A DNA stretch of 64,000 bases from positions 124,001-188,000 of the forward strand of contig JAZSEY010000013.1 of assembly GCA_045531905.1 (NCBI GenBank), in the 5' to 3' direction. Source of the stretch: RGIG6919 sp045531905. GTDB lineage: Bacteria > Bacillota > Clostridia > Lachnospirales > Lachnospiraceae. Made by a program: the position numbers and the translations under genes. Below are positions 53,765 to 62,875 of this stretch, piece after piece. Within the stretch, counting starts at the first letter, position 1. Every line of letters begins with the position of its first letter. The notes under the pieces are model-generated. The model made no database searches, had not been told where the DNA came from, and saw only the letters and a program-made list of their open reading frames with translations.

Positions 53765-54703
53765 ATGGACTATATTAAGGATTTAAGAGACGGAGATATG
53801 GTGACTGCCATTTACCTTTGCAAGACAAAAAATACATTGCAGACAAAGGCTGGAAAAAGTTACTATTCTTTGTTGTTACAGGATAAGACAGGAACAGTAG
53901 ATGGAAAGGTTTGGGACCTTGGCAATGGCATTGACCATTTTGAGGCGATGGATTACATCCAGATTAGTGCACAGGTAATCAGTTTTCAGGGCAGTTTGCA
54001 GTTGAATATTAAGCGTATCAGAAGAGCAGATGAGAATGAGTACAGCATCGATGATTACATGCCTTGCACGGAAAAGAACCGTGAGGATATGTATCGTGAG
54101 CTGTTAGGTCTGGTTGCTTCTGTTAAGGATGATAACTATAGAAGTCTCTTGGAAAGCTTCTTCAAAGATAAGGAATTTGCAGTGCGTTTCCGTGACCATT
54201 CTGCTGCGAAATCTATCCATCACGCATTTATCGGTGGCTTATTAGAGCATACCGTATCCGTTGCGAAAATGTGTGATTTCTACACCACGTTATATCCGGT
54301 ATTGAACCGTGATTTGTTGATTACAGCTGCACTGTTCCATGACATCGGTAAGGTGGATGAGATTTCTACATTTCCGGAAAATGATTATACGGACGAGGGT
54401 CAGTTAGTGGGACACATTGTGATGGGAACCATGATGCTTGACAGAGCCATTCGTAAGATGGAAAACTTCCCTGTGAAAAAAGCAAATGAGTTAAAGCACT
54501 GTATCCTTGCTCATCACGGAGAGTTAGAGTTTGGTTCTCCAAAGAAGCCGGCGTTAATCGAGGCGGTAGCTCTTTCCTATGCGGATAATACCGATGCTAA
54601 ACTGGAGTCCTTTAGAGAGATTTTAGAGGGAAATGCAGATAACGGTGAGTGGTTTGGTTTCAATCGTATGTTTGAGAGTAATCTTCGTCACACATCGAAG
54701 TAG
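53765..54703 (+). CDS. YhaM-like 3'-5' exoribonuclease (OB-fold plus HD domain)
   Basis: This 312-residue protein has an N-terminal OB-fold (MVTAIYLCKTKNTLQTKAGK, then YYSLLLQDKTGTVDGKVWDL). A metal-dependent HD domain follows: AKSIHHAFIGGLLEHTVSVA, LLITAALFHDIGKVDEI, HCILAHHGELEFGSPKKPAL. That layout is YhaM, which degrades short RNA and single-stranded DNA from the 3' end. AGAGGA precedes the ATG at 53765; the upstream in-frame codons overlap the promoter. Co-directional with rlmD, 9 nt apart. Confidence 0.88.
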   Translation: MDYIKDLRDGDMVTAIYLCKTKNTLQTKAGKSYYSLLLQDKTGTVDGKVWDLGNGIDHFEAMDYIQISAQVISFQGSLQLNIKRIRRADENEYSIDDYMPCTEKNREDMYRELLGLVASVKDDNYRSLLESFFKDKEFAVRFRDHSAAKSIHHAFIGGLLEHTVSVAKMCDFYTTLYPVLNRDLLITAALFHDIGKVDEISTFPENDYTDEGQLVGHIVMGTMMLDRAIRKMENFPVKKANELKHCILAHHGELEFGSPKKPALIEAVALSYADNTDAKLESFREILEGNADNGEWFGFNRMFESNLRHTSK

Positions 54704-54712
54704 GAGAGAAAT

Positions 54713-56092
54713 ATGCTGGTAAAGAATCAGGAATATGAAGTAAAGATAGAAGACATGGGAAATGATGGTGAGGGCATTGGTCACATCGACGGTATCGCAG
54801 TGTTCGTAAAAGACGCAGTGATGGGTGATGTCTGTCGTGTCCGCATTATCAAGGTGAAGAAATCTTATGCATATGGAAGGCTGATGGAGGTTATCACTCC
54901 ATCGGCTTTTCGTGTTATGCCAAAATGTGACAAAGCTAGGAGCTGTGGTGGTTGTACTATGCAGCACATTTCCTATGAAAAGCAATTGGAGTATAAGTGG
55001 AATAAGGTCAAGAATTGTCTGGAGAGAATCGGTGGCATACAGGATGCAGATGCCATGATGGAACCGATCTATGGAATGGAGGAACCATTTTACTATCGTA
55101 ATAAAGCACAGTTCCCTGTTGGAACCGATAAAGACGGCAATATCGTTATGGGCTTTTACGCAGGCAGAACCCATAGCATTATTCCGACGGAGTCCTGTGT
55201 GATTCAGGCAAAGGGAAATGATATGCTACTCAGATCGGTTCGTGAGTTTATGTCGGAGGAAGGCATCCCTTCCTATCATGAAGAAAATCACAATGGTCTG
55301 GTGCGACATGTGTTAACCCGCGTTGGTTTCACCACAGGCGAAATAATGGTCTGTCTCGTTATCAATGGGCAGACACTTCCAAAGGCGGACAAGCTGGTTG
55401 CAAAACTCTCTGCTGTACCAGGTATGACTAGCATTTGCATCAACATCAACACAGAAAAGACCAACAAGATTCTTGGGGATACCTGCAAGACCCTTTGGGG
55501 ACAGGATTATATTACAGACTACATTGGAGATGTGAAGTATCAGATTTCACCACTTTCTTTTTATCAGGTGAATCCGGTGCAGACCAAGGTGCTTTACGAA
55601 AAGGCATTAGAATACGCTGATTTGCAGGGCAATGAGGTAGTGTGGGATTTGTACTGTGGAATCGGTACCATTTCTCTGTTCCTTGCCCAAAAGGCGAAGC
55701 ACGTGCACGGTGTGGAGATTGTGCCACAGGCAATCGCTGACGCCAAGCAAAATGCCCAATTGAATGGCTTGGAGAATACTACATTTTATGTAGGCAAGGC
55801 TGAGGAAGTATTACCTCGTGAGTATGAACAGAATGATATTTACGCAGACGTTATTGTGGTAGACCCACCGAGAAAGGGCTGTGATGAGCGAGCGCTTCAA
55901 ACTATGGTACAAATGGCACCAAAGCGTATTGTGTATGTGAGCTGTGACCCTGCTACACTTGCAAGGGATTTGAAGTGGCTGGGGGAACATGGGTATCAGC
56001 CAAAGAAGGTGGCTGTGGTGGATCAGTTCTGTCATAGTGGGCATGTTGAAACATGTGTGCTCTTAGCGAAAACGAGCATAAGCGAAGTTTGA
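54713..56092 (+). CDS. rlmD: 23S rRNA (uracil-C5)-methyltransferase, RlmD/RumA type
   Basis: This 459-residue protein has an N-terminal TRAM domain (YEVKIEDMGNDGEGIGHIDG), the 4Fe-4S cysteines (CDKARSCGGCTMQH), SAM motif VVWDLYCGIGTISLFLAQKA, and the catalytic Cys in IVYVSCDPATLARDLKWL. It methylates U1939 or U747-type positions of 23S rRNA; in Firmicutes one enzyme may do both. Follows the YhaM-like gene in the same operon. Confidence 0.92.
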   Translation: MLVKNQEYEVKIEDMGNDGEGIGHIDGIAVFVKDAVMGDVCRVRIIKVKKSYAYGRLMEVITPSAFRVMPKCDKARSCGGCTMQHISYEKQLEYKWNKVKNCLERIGGIQDADAMMEPIYGMEEPFYYRNKAQFPVGTDKDGNIVMGFYAGRTHSIIPTESCVIQAKGNDMLLRSVREFMSEEGIPSYHEENHNGLVRHVLTRVGFTTGEIMVCLVINGQTLPKADKLVAKLSAVPGMTSICININTEKTNKILGDTCKTLWGQDYITDYIGDVKYQISPLSFYQVNPVQTKVLYEKALEYADLQGNEVVWDLYCGIGTISLFLAQKAKHVHGVEIVPQAIADAKQNAQLNGLENTTFYVGKAEEVLPREYEQNDIYADVIVVDPPRKGCDERALQTMVQMAPKRIVYVSCDPATLARDLKWLGEHGYQPKKVAVVDQFCHSGHVETCVLLAKTSISEV

Positions 56093-56229
56093 ACTTAGAG
56101 ACACAGTTTGCAAGGCACGCCCAAGAAGCCGAGCTGGAGGCGACGGGTGATTGGTTGCGGGCTACTGCTGACGGTAGTCTCATTAAGCCAGGAATTGATC
56201 CCATAAATTTTTTTAAAGGAGAAAACAAC

Positions 56230-56577
56230 ATGTTATTTATATATTATCCAAAATGTTCAACCTGCCAAAAGGCTAAAAAGTGGTTAGATGAACACAAAAT
56301 AGAATATACTGAGCGTCATATTGTGGAGGATAATCCAACTTATGAGGAATTGAAGGAATGGTATACTAAGAGCGGACTTTCTCTTAAGAAGTTTTTTAAT
56401 ACCAGTGGGCTTCTTTACAAAGAAATGCAATTGAAGGACAAACTTTTGGCTATGAGCGAGGAAGAGCAGTTACAACTACTTGCTTCAAATGGAATGTTAG
56501 TAAAACGACCATTGGTTATAGCAGAAGATGTTGTGCTTGTTGGATTTAAGGAAACTGAGTGGATTGCTTTGATTTAG
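56230..56577 (+). CDS. Spx/ArsC-family protein
   Basis: This 115-residue thioredoxin-fold protein starts MLFIYYPKCSTCQKAKKWLD with the Cys9-x-x-Cys12 redox pair. It shows the arsenate-reductase-family features YTERHIVEDNPTYEELKEWY and LLVKRPLVIAEDVVLVGFKE (LLVKRPL written here as GMLVKRPLVIAED). It is probably an Spx-like or YffB-like protein without proven arsenate activity. AAAGGAG precedes the ATG at 56230. The frame stays open 177 nt further upstream to 56053, overlapping the end of rlmD, but that part has no ribosome site. Confidence 0.85.
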   Translation: MLFIYYPKCSTCQKAKKWLDEHKIEYTERHIVEDNPTYEELKEWYTKSGLSLKKFFNTSGLLYKEMQLKDKLLAMSEEEQLQLLASNGMLVKRPLVIAEDVVLVGFKETEWIALI

Positions 56578-56631
56578 AATAAACTCTTATTTAAGCGTTA
56601 TTCATACTTAATCTTAAAAGGAGGTACACCT

Positions 56632-56658
56632 ATGTGTGGAATGACATCTAATCAGTAA
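56632..56658 (+). CDS. Possible 8-residue leader peptide upstream of GNAT gene
   Basis: A near-perfect AAAAGGAGG (56617-56625 region) precedes an ATG at 56632 that opens MCGMTSNQ and stops at 56658. It lies 23 nt before the GNAT start codon, which has its own GGAGG. It may be a leader peptide, a chance frame, or the remnant of a degraded gene start. Confidence 0.35.
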   Translation: MCGMTSNQ

Positions 56659-56681
56659 GATAAATTGATTGGAGGAATAAC

Positions 56682-57629
56682 ATGAATAATAAAATTAGAG
56701 AAATAACAAGCAATGAATATAAGGTGTTGGATGATTTCTTGTACGAAGCAATCTATATTCCCGAGGGAGTAGAAGCACCACCAAGAGACATTATTGAAAC
56801 TCCGGAATTACAGGTCTATGTACAGGACTTTGGTACACAAGAAGGTGACATTTGCTTTGTGGCAGAGGTGGAAGGAAATATAGTTGGTGCAGTCTGGGTT
56901 CGTATCATGGATGATTATGGACACGTGGAAGACGGTGTGCCTTCATTTGCTATTTCATTGTATAAAGAATATCGTGGTCTCGGCATTGGAACAGCATTGA
57001 TGAAAAAAATGCTGACTGAATTAAAGAACAGAGGATATCAGAAAACATCCTTGGCAGTACAGAAAGCAAACTACGCTGTGAAGATGTATCAAAATGTTGG
57101 CTTCAAGATTGTGGATGAAAATGAAGAAGAATATATCATGGTATGTAAACTGGATTCTCTGCCAAATAGCATTTTCAAGTATAAAAAAGCGACTATAGAA
57201 GACATCGACGAATTAGTAAGAACAAGAATTATTGTCCTTCGTGCAGCTAATAAGTTATCCGATGATACGGATCTGTCAGTGGTGGAGCAGGAATCATATA
57301 CATATTACAAGCGTGCGTTGGAGTCGGGTGAACATATTGCATATCTGGTGTATGATAATGGAACCTTTGTTGGTGCAGGCGGTGTCAGTTTTTATCAAGT
57401 AATGCCAACGTATCATAATCCAAGTGGTAAAAAGGCATATATCATGAATATGTATACGGCACCGGGATATCGCAGACAGGGAATTGCATTTCATACTTTA
57501 GATTTGTTGGTAAAAGCGGCAAAAGAGCAGGGAGTGTCGCAGATTGTGTTGGAAGCAACGGATATGGGACAACCACTGTATGAGAAATACGGATTTGTAA
57601 AGATGGAGGATGAGATGGAGCTTAAGTAG
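56682..57629 (+). CDS. Double-domain GNAT acetyltransferase
   Basis: This 315-residue protein has two GNAT domains. The first (residues 1-150) holds the acetyl-CoA loop YKEYRGLGIGTALMKKML. The second (residues 165-315) holds TAPGYRRQGIAFHTLDLLVK and ends LVLEATDMGQPLYEKYGFVK-like. Both keep the R/Q-x-x-G-x-G/A pattern. Target is not known; this family often acetylates small molecules or confers drug tolerance. GGAGG precedes the ATG. Confidence 0.88.
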   Translation: MNNKIREITSNEYKVLDDFLYEAIYIPEGVEAPPRDIIETPELQVYVQDFGTQEGDICFVAEVEGNIVGAVWVRIMDDYGHVEDGVPSFAISLYKEYRGLGIGTALMKKMLTELKNRGYQKTSLAVQKANYAVKMYQNVGFKIVDENEEEYIMVCKLDSLPNSIFKYKKATIEDIDELVRTRIIVLRAANKLSDDTDLSVVEQESYTYYKRALESGEHIAYLVYDNGTFVGAGGVSFYQVMPTYHNPSGKKAYIMNMYTAPGYRRQGIAFHTLDLLVKAAKEQGVSQIVLEATDMGQPLYEKYGFVKMEDEMELK

Positions 57630-57688
57630 TATAAGAATAGACAGATTGTGCCCATTAACATAACAAATTTCAATATGGAGGTGTAGGA

Positions 57689-58321
57689 ATGGCTTTTGAT
57701 TTTAAGAAAGAATACAAAGAATTATATATGCCTAAAAGTAAACCGGAGATTGTGGATGTTCCAAAGGCTAACTATATTGCTGTCAGAGGGAAAGGAAATC
57801 CTAATACTCCTGATGGCGAGTATCAGCAGGCTATAGGCATTTTGTATGCTGTTGCATATACATTAAAGATGAGTTACAAAACAGACTATAAGATTGAAGG
57901 ATTTTTCGAATATGTTGTTCCGCCATTGGAAGGTTTCTGGTGGCAAGAGGACGTTCAAGGTGTGGACTATGGGAATAAGGACACCTTTAACTGGATTTCT
58001 GTGATTCGATTACCTGATTTTGTTACAAAGAAAGATTTTGAATGGGCAGTAAAAACTGCAACAAGGAAGAAAAAACTTGATTGTAGCAAGGCCGAGTTTT
58101 TGACTATTGATGAAGGGGTATGTGTTCAAATCATGCATATTGGACCATTTGATAATGAACCAGAGTCAGTAGCGATTATGGATGCATTTTTGGAAGAAAA
58201 CGGATATGAAAACGATATAAATGAAAAACGTTTGCATCATGAAATTTATATGTCTGATGCAAGAAAGGTTGCGCCGGAGAAGTGGAAGACAGTAATTAGA
58301 CATCCGATTAGGAGAAAATAG
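57689..58321 (+). CDS. GyrI-like small-molecule-binding protein
   Basis: This 210-residue protein matches the stand-alone GyrI-like (SHS2/AraC effector-binding) family: VPKANYIAVRGKGNPNTPDG, EGFFEYVVPPLEGFWW, VCVQIMHIGPFDNEPES and RLHHEIYMSDARKVAPEKWK. It has no DNA-binding domain. Some relatives hydrolyse or sequester hydrophobic cyclopropyl or aromatic compounds. It has its own GGAGG and follows the GNAT after 59 nt, so they may be co-transcribed. Confidence 0.85.
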   Translation: MAFDFKKEYKELYMPKSKPEIVDVPKANYIAVRGKGNPNTPDGEYQQAIGILYAVAYTLKMSYKTDYKIEGFFEYVVPPLEGFWWQEDVQGVDYGNKDTFNWISVIRLPDFVTKKDFEWAVKTATRKKKLDCSKAEFLTIDEGVCVQIMHIGPFDNEPESVAIMDAFLEENGYENDINEKRLHHEIYMSDARKVAPEKWKTVIRHPIRRK

Positions 58322-58335
58322 TGCATTAGTATAGC

Positions 58336-58386
58336 GTTATGTGCAAATGACATAACTTGACAAAAACCATATATTTACAGTATGAT
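58336..58386 (+). promoter_or_regulatory. Strong promoter with adjacent operator-like inverted repeat
   Basis: Perfect TTGACA (58357-58362), 18 nt, TATGAT (58381-58386). Touching the -35 is a perfect 7-bp inverted repeat GTTATGT-N7-ACATAAC (58336-58342 and 58350-58356), placed where an activator or repressor dimer could bind. Confidence 0.6.
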
Positions 58387-58424
58387 TACACAGAATTTAT
58401 AGTACAAATGAGGAGGAGTTTACT

Positions 58425-59138
58425 GTGGTAAAAGTAAGATTTGATATTGTGGTATTCACATTTATCTGGATTATTCTTGTAGTGCTGGGGAATTATTTTG
58501 TTACTCCAGTTGAGAGAACTATGTTTGAAGAAATGGACAGTGTTTTTGATTATGAAGGTTACCCTGCAAATGAATATGTAGATGTGGTAACTACCTGGGC
58601 TGAGATTGAGGCGGCAGTAGAAGATTATGACACCTTTGCAATTCAGGTGGAGAAGGATAAGATTCAGCCAACCAATTATTTTGCAACTATGAAATCATCA
58701 GGTGTTGGTTTTAGTAAGTCTAATGCATTTCTTGAGCATGCAAAATCAGTCATCAGCAATGAGCAGCGTGACCGCTTGTATGTTGTTGAACTTGCAGATG
58801 GTAATCGTGTTGTAGTGCAGATGTATAGCAAGGTATTGGATTTATCCAAGGATACCATCACACTTCCAATTGGTGACTACAAAAAACTTAGCAAGTCAAT
58901 GACTACCTTGGAAGAGATTGATAAAAAATATGATTTAACAATTGAAGATGCAACATCTTCTATTATCAATGCTACAGGATATCATTTTTGTTTGGACTCA
59001 GAAGTGAGTGAAAAAATCGATGCCCGTTATACTTTGAATATGATTATTATAGGTGTGGGATTTGCACTTTATACAATTCTTAGTACGATTGCTATGGTTG
59101 TTGCAAGAAAGAAATTGAGCCAGCAGGAACAGGAATAA
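58425..59138 (+). CDS. Unrecognised two-TM membrane protein
   Basis: This 237-residue protein starts at GTG behind GAGGAGGAG. TM1 (FDIVVFTFIWIILVVLGNYF) is near the N-terminus and TM2 (YTLNMIIIGVGFALYTILST) is near residue 205. Between them is an extracytoplasmic domain of about 170 residues rich in charged residues. The short tail is cytoplasmic and charged (ARKKLSQQEQE). I recognise no family. It has its own promoter and terminator, so it is a single-gene unit. Confidence 0.75.
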   Translation: MVKVRFDIVVFTFIWIILVVLGNYFVTPVERTMFEEMDSVFDYEGYPANEYVDVVTTWAEIEAAVEDYDTFAIQVEKDKIQPTNYFATMKSSGVGFSKSNAFLEHAKSVISNEQRDRLYVVELADGNRVVVQMYSKVLDLSKDTITLPIGDYKKLSKSMTTLEEIDKKYDLTIEDATSSIINATGYHFCLDSEVSEKIDARYTLNMIIIGVGFALYTILSTIAMVVARKKLSQQEQE

Positions 59139-59171
59139 TTTCTGTTTCAAAACAAGTCTCAATCAAATATT

Positions 59172-59213
59172 AAGGAAGAAGAGATCGTTTATAGGTTTCT
59201 TCTTCCTTTTTTT
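59172..59213 (+). terminator. Rho-independent terminator
   Basis: An 11-bp perfect stem (59172-59182 with 59198-59208) followed by seven or more T. Ends the two-TM protein transcript. Confidence 0.88.
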
Positions 59214-59283
59214 GTGTGGCGACGATATAATATACTTGCAAGGGCTTGTGCAAGCAATCTGAGGCGACTTAAGGAGCATGGTT

Positions 59284-59844
59284 ATGAAATTCCAATGGAT
59301 AGTAAGGAGATTTATCATGTATTTAATGTCAGTATATTTTGATGAAAAAACAAATAATCACATTCAGGAATATATTAATGTTGTTGCAAAGCGATGTGGC
59401 AATACCTTTATGGTAGACCATGCTGTACCACCACATATTACGGTTTCCGCGTTTGAGACAAAGAACATCCAACAAGTGATAGTGCAGTTAGAAGCGAATG
59501 CAACATCGTTGCAGGGTGGTTTGATTGACTGGGTGACAGTGGGACAGTTTTTTCCATCCGTTATTTATATTGCACCGGTGCTTGGAGAGACGCTACACGG
59601 ACTGGCTGTCTTTGTGCATGATATCATTCGCATCGTGGATGGGGTAACATTTAGCAAATGCTATCAACCGTTATCCTGGTTTCCACATGCAACCATTGGT
59701 AAAACATTAACCCAAGAGGAAATGCTACAGGCATTCGAGTCGTTGCAGCATGAATTTGCGCCATTTTCTGGTGAAGTTGTGCGTATAGAATTGGCTAAGA
59801 AGAATCCATATTCCGTGTTATGGTCCTTAGACTTGAAAGGATAG
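59284..59844 (+). CDS. 2H phosphoesterase (2'-5' RNA ligase-like)
   Basis: This 186-residue protein has the two H-x-T motifs of the 2H superfamily: VPPHITVSAFETK in the first half and WFPHATIGKTLTQE in the second. It begins with about 12 extra residues before YLMSVYFDEKTNNHIQEYI. AAGGAG at 59271-59276 fits the ATG at 59284 better than that at 59278. A TATAAT at 59226 without a clear -35 may serve as promoter. It is followed by the hybrid kinase after 31 nt. Confidence 0.8.
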   Translation: MKFQWIVRRFIMYLMSVYFDEKTNNHIQEYINVVAKRCGNTFMVDHAVPPHITVSAFETKNIQQVIVQLEANATSLQGGLIDWVTVGQFFPSVIYIAPVLGETLHGLAVFVHDIIRIVDGVTFSKCYQPLSWFPHATIGKTLTQEEMLQAFESLQHEFAPFSGEVVRIELAKKNPYSVLWSLDLKG

Positions 59845-59875
59845 AATGCTTATTTGATGGAAGAGGGAGTTACAC

Positions 59876-62875
59876 ATGCGAGGGAAGAATGAAACGAGTA
59901 TAGCAAAACATATAATGTTTGTCGCACCTAAAGTTTTTTTGTGTATCATAATAGTTTGTGTGGTGTTTTTATGCGTGGGAAGCTGGTTGTTGCCAACAGA
60001 AAGTGATGAGATAACAACAAGATGCAAGGAATTTCAGACAGAGTGGTATCATGTTCTGGAGAATGGTGAAAAAGAATTGATTGAGGTTCCGGGACAAATT
60101 CCAGCAAAATGGGGCGAGTTAGTTACGCTGACCACAACATTGCCAGATAAAATAGAAAGTGGTGATACTTTGTGTTTTAGAACCACCTGGCAGGATGTGA
60201 ACATTTTTGTTGATGGGAAACTGCGTGTTCAATATTGTACAGAGAGTTCAAGGCCTTTTGGAAGAAATAGTGCTTTTCGGTATTTGTTTTTAGATTTAGA
60301 TGAAGCGGATGCGGGAAAAGAACTTACTTATGAATTCTCCAGTCAGTCTAAGTATGCAGGCACTATGAAGAAAGTATATATTGGAGATAGTTCCAGTATA
60401 TGGTTTTATCTAATCGAAGGTTCTGCACCAAGAGCATTGGTGGCATTTACGCTGATGTTACTGAGCCTGTTTTGCATTATTGTGTGTGGTATATTGAATT
60501 TAGTATATAAAAGAACGCTGGAATTAAGATATCTGGCATGGGCTATATTTCTCTGTGCATTCTGGATGCTATCAGAAATAGAATTTCGGCAATTAATAGT
60601 GGACAATGTATCGGTTATAGCAAACAGTACATATTGGAGTTTGATGTTGATTCCTGTTCCTTTGGTCTTATATATGAATGAGATTCAAAAAGGGCGTTAT
60701 AAGCAACTCTACGTTATTACGGTTGTATACTCAACTGCCATATTTGTGGTGGGGACAGCATTGCAGATATTTGATGTAGTGCAGTTTGTGGAGCAACTGC
60801 CATTTGTTCATGCTGGTATGATGCTTACGCTTATCAATATAATTGGTACGATAATTTATGACCTTTTCAAAAAATATATTAAAGAATATGTGGTTGTTGG
60901 TATCGGTGTTTTAGGATTGTTGGTGTCGGCAATTGTAGAAATAGGGTTATACTATGCGAAGATAGATTTGTCTGTTGGTACTGTTCTGGCAATAGGTTTG
61001 ATGTTTTTGCTTGTGATGGCAATTATTAAAACCGCAAAGGATTTACTTATGACGGAAAAGAAGAAGCAACAGGCAATTTCGGCAAAGAAAGCAGAAGAAC
61101 GTTTTTTGGCTAACATGTCACATGAAATCCGCACACCAATGAATACCATTGTGGGAATGACAGAAATTTTGCTTAGAGGAGATTTGACAGAAGACCAGAA
61201 AGAATATTTGAATCATATAAAAAGTTCAGGCAATGCATTAGTGTCCATTATCAATGATATTTTGGATATTTCTAAAATCGAAGCAGGTAAAATGGAGCTG
61301 GTAGAGGATGTTTATGCATTTCGCCCAATGCTTGATGATATAGAAAAACTGATTCAAAACCGTATTGGGGATAAACCGATTGCATTGTTGTGTGAAATTG
61401 ACCAAAGCGTGCCGGATATGTTGTATGGAGATGGTCTTCGTATCCGACAAATTATTATAAATCTGGCAAATAATGCGGTTAAATTTACAGAAAGCGGTCA
61501 AATTAGGATTGCAATCAAGGCGAAGCAGGCAGAGGATGGGAGAATCAGTGTTTTTGTATCGGTAGCAGATACAGGACAAGGAATGAAGCAGGAAGACATA
61601 GAGAAGTTGTTTGGTGCATTTCAACAGGTAGATGCCTTGAAGAACAAGGGAAAAGAAGGAACCGGACTAGGACTTTCTATTTCTCGTCATTTTGTAGAAA
61701 TGATGGGTGGACAGATAGATGTGAAAAGTGAATATGGAAAAGGTAGCGAGTTCTTCTTTACGATATATCAGAAGACAGTATCGGAGGATATGGTTTGTAA
61801 GCTAGAAGCAGAAGAAAATATTATGAACTTTATTGCACCAAATGCTAAGATTCTCTTGGTAGATGATAATGAAATGAACCGTAAAGTGGCAGTGGGATTA
61901 TTAGAACCGTTACAGATGCAAATAGATACGGCAATCAATGGAAAAAATGCGCTTTCTATGATTCAGAAGAAAGAATACGATTTGGTATTTATGGATCATA
62001 TGATGCCGGTTATGGATGGTGTAGAAGCAACAAGAAGTCTTCGTGCGATGGAGGGAGAGTATTATCAAAAACTTCCGGTTATCGCATTGACCGCAAATGC
62101 AATGAAAGAGGCTCAGCAATTGTTTTTAGAGGCAGGGATGAATGGTTTTGTGTCAAAGCCAATCCAAATGAAACAAATATGCCGGGTGATACGGGAATGG
62201 CTTCCACAGGATTTAATTGAAACATCAAGGGATGATAATAGCATGATTGGTGAAAATCAGGTTCGAGAAGAAGCATTGAGAGAGGCACCTTTGCAAATCG
62301 AAGGAATCGATGTTTTAGAAGGTATTAAAAATACAGGAAGTAAAGAGAATCTTTATATCCTATTAGGAGATTATTGTAATGTAATTGATACCAAAGTTCA
62401 GATTATCCAACAACACCTGGAATCTGGAAGAATCAAAGACTTTACCATTGAAGTGCATGCTTTAAAGAGTACATCAAGACTAGTGGGTGCCATGCAGTTA
62501 TCAGAACAGTTCGAGTTTTTGGAAGAACTGGGAAATGCGAATGATACCGAAAGAATTATGAAGGAAACCCCAAAAGTATTGGAGCATTATAGTAACTATA
62601 AAAAATGGTTGGCATCATTTGCTAGCATGAAAGAACGCGAAAAGAAAGAAGTTCCCAAGGAGGAACTGATTATGTATCTACAAGGAATAAAAGAATCAAT
62701 ACAAGCCTTTGATTTTGACACAGCGGATGCAGCCATGGAAAAACTAGAAGCATGCAGACTTCCGGAAAATTGCATTTCCATGATGAACGCATTAAGACCA
62801 TTGTTCGCAGATGTAGCAATGGAGGAAATCGTAGAAACAACGGAAAAAATGATAGCGTTAATACAAGATAATTGA
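59876..62875 (+). CDS. Hybrid sensor histidine kinase with receiver and HPt domains
   Basis: This 999-residue protein has TM1 (residues 15-37), an extracytoplasmic domain to about 175 that looks beta-rich (SGDTLCFRTTWQDVNIFVDG), and a seven-TM-type region (about 180-385). HisKA with His416 (RFLANMSHEIRTPMNTIVGM), HATPase (NLANNAVKFTESGQIRI, then GTGLGLSISRHFVEMMGG), receiver with Asp707 (KILLVDDNEMNRKVAVGL, then DLVFMDHMMPVMDG) and HPt with His861 (IEVHALKSTSRLVGAM) follow. The 7TMR plus extracellular jelly-roll layout suggests sensing of a carbohydrate or other ligand. A complete phosphorelay is in one chain; its output regulator is not adjacent in frame but the AraC gene is next. Confidence 0.88.
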   Translation: MRGKNETSIAKHIMFVAPKVFLCIIIVCVVFLCVGSWLLPTESDEITTRCKEFQTEWYHVLENGEKELIEVPGQIPAKWGELVTLTTTLPDKIESGDTLCFRTTWQDVNIFVDGKLRVQYCTESSRPFGRNSAFRYLFLDLDEADAGKELTYEFSSQSKYAGTMKKVYIGDSSSIWFYLIEGSAPRALVAFTLMLLSLFCIIVCGILNLVYKRTLELRYLAWAIFLCAFWMLSEIEFRQLIVDNVSVIANSTYWSLMLIPVPLVLYMNEIQKGRYKQLYVITVVYSTAIFVVGTALQIFDVVQFVEQLPFVHAGMMLTLINIIGTIIYDLFKKYIKEYVVVGIGVLGLLVSAIVEIGLYYAKIDLSVGTVLAIGLMFLLVMAIIKTAKDLLMTEKKKQQAISAKKAEERFLANMSHEIRTPMNTIVGMTEILLRGDLTEDQKEYLNHIKSSGNALVSIINDILDISKIEAGKMELVEDVYAFRPMLDDIEKLIQNRIGDKPIALLCEIDQSVPDMLYGDGLRIRQIIINLANNAVKFTESGQIRIAIKAKQAEDGRISVFVSVADTGQGMKQEDIEKLFGAFQQVDALKNKGKEGTGLGLSISRHFVEMMGGQIDVKSEYGKGSEFFFTIYQKTVSEDMVCKLEAEENIMNFIAPNAKILLVDDNEMNRKVAVGLLEPLQMQIDTAINGKNALSMIQKKEYDLVFMDHMMPVMDGVEATRSLRAMEGEYYQKLPVIALTANAMKEAQQLFLEAGMNGFVSKPIQMKQICRVIREWLPQDLIETSRDDNSMIGENQVREEALREAPLQIEGIDVLEGIKNTGSKENLYILLGDYCNVIDTKVQIIQQHLESGRIKDFTIEVHALKSTSRLVGAMQLSEQFEFLEELGNANDTERIMKETPKVLEHYSNYKKWLASFASMKEREKKEVPKEELIMYLQGIKESIQAFDFDTADAAMEKLEACRLPENCISMMNALRPLFADVAMEEIVETTEKMIALIQDN

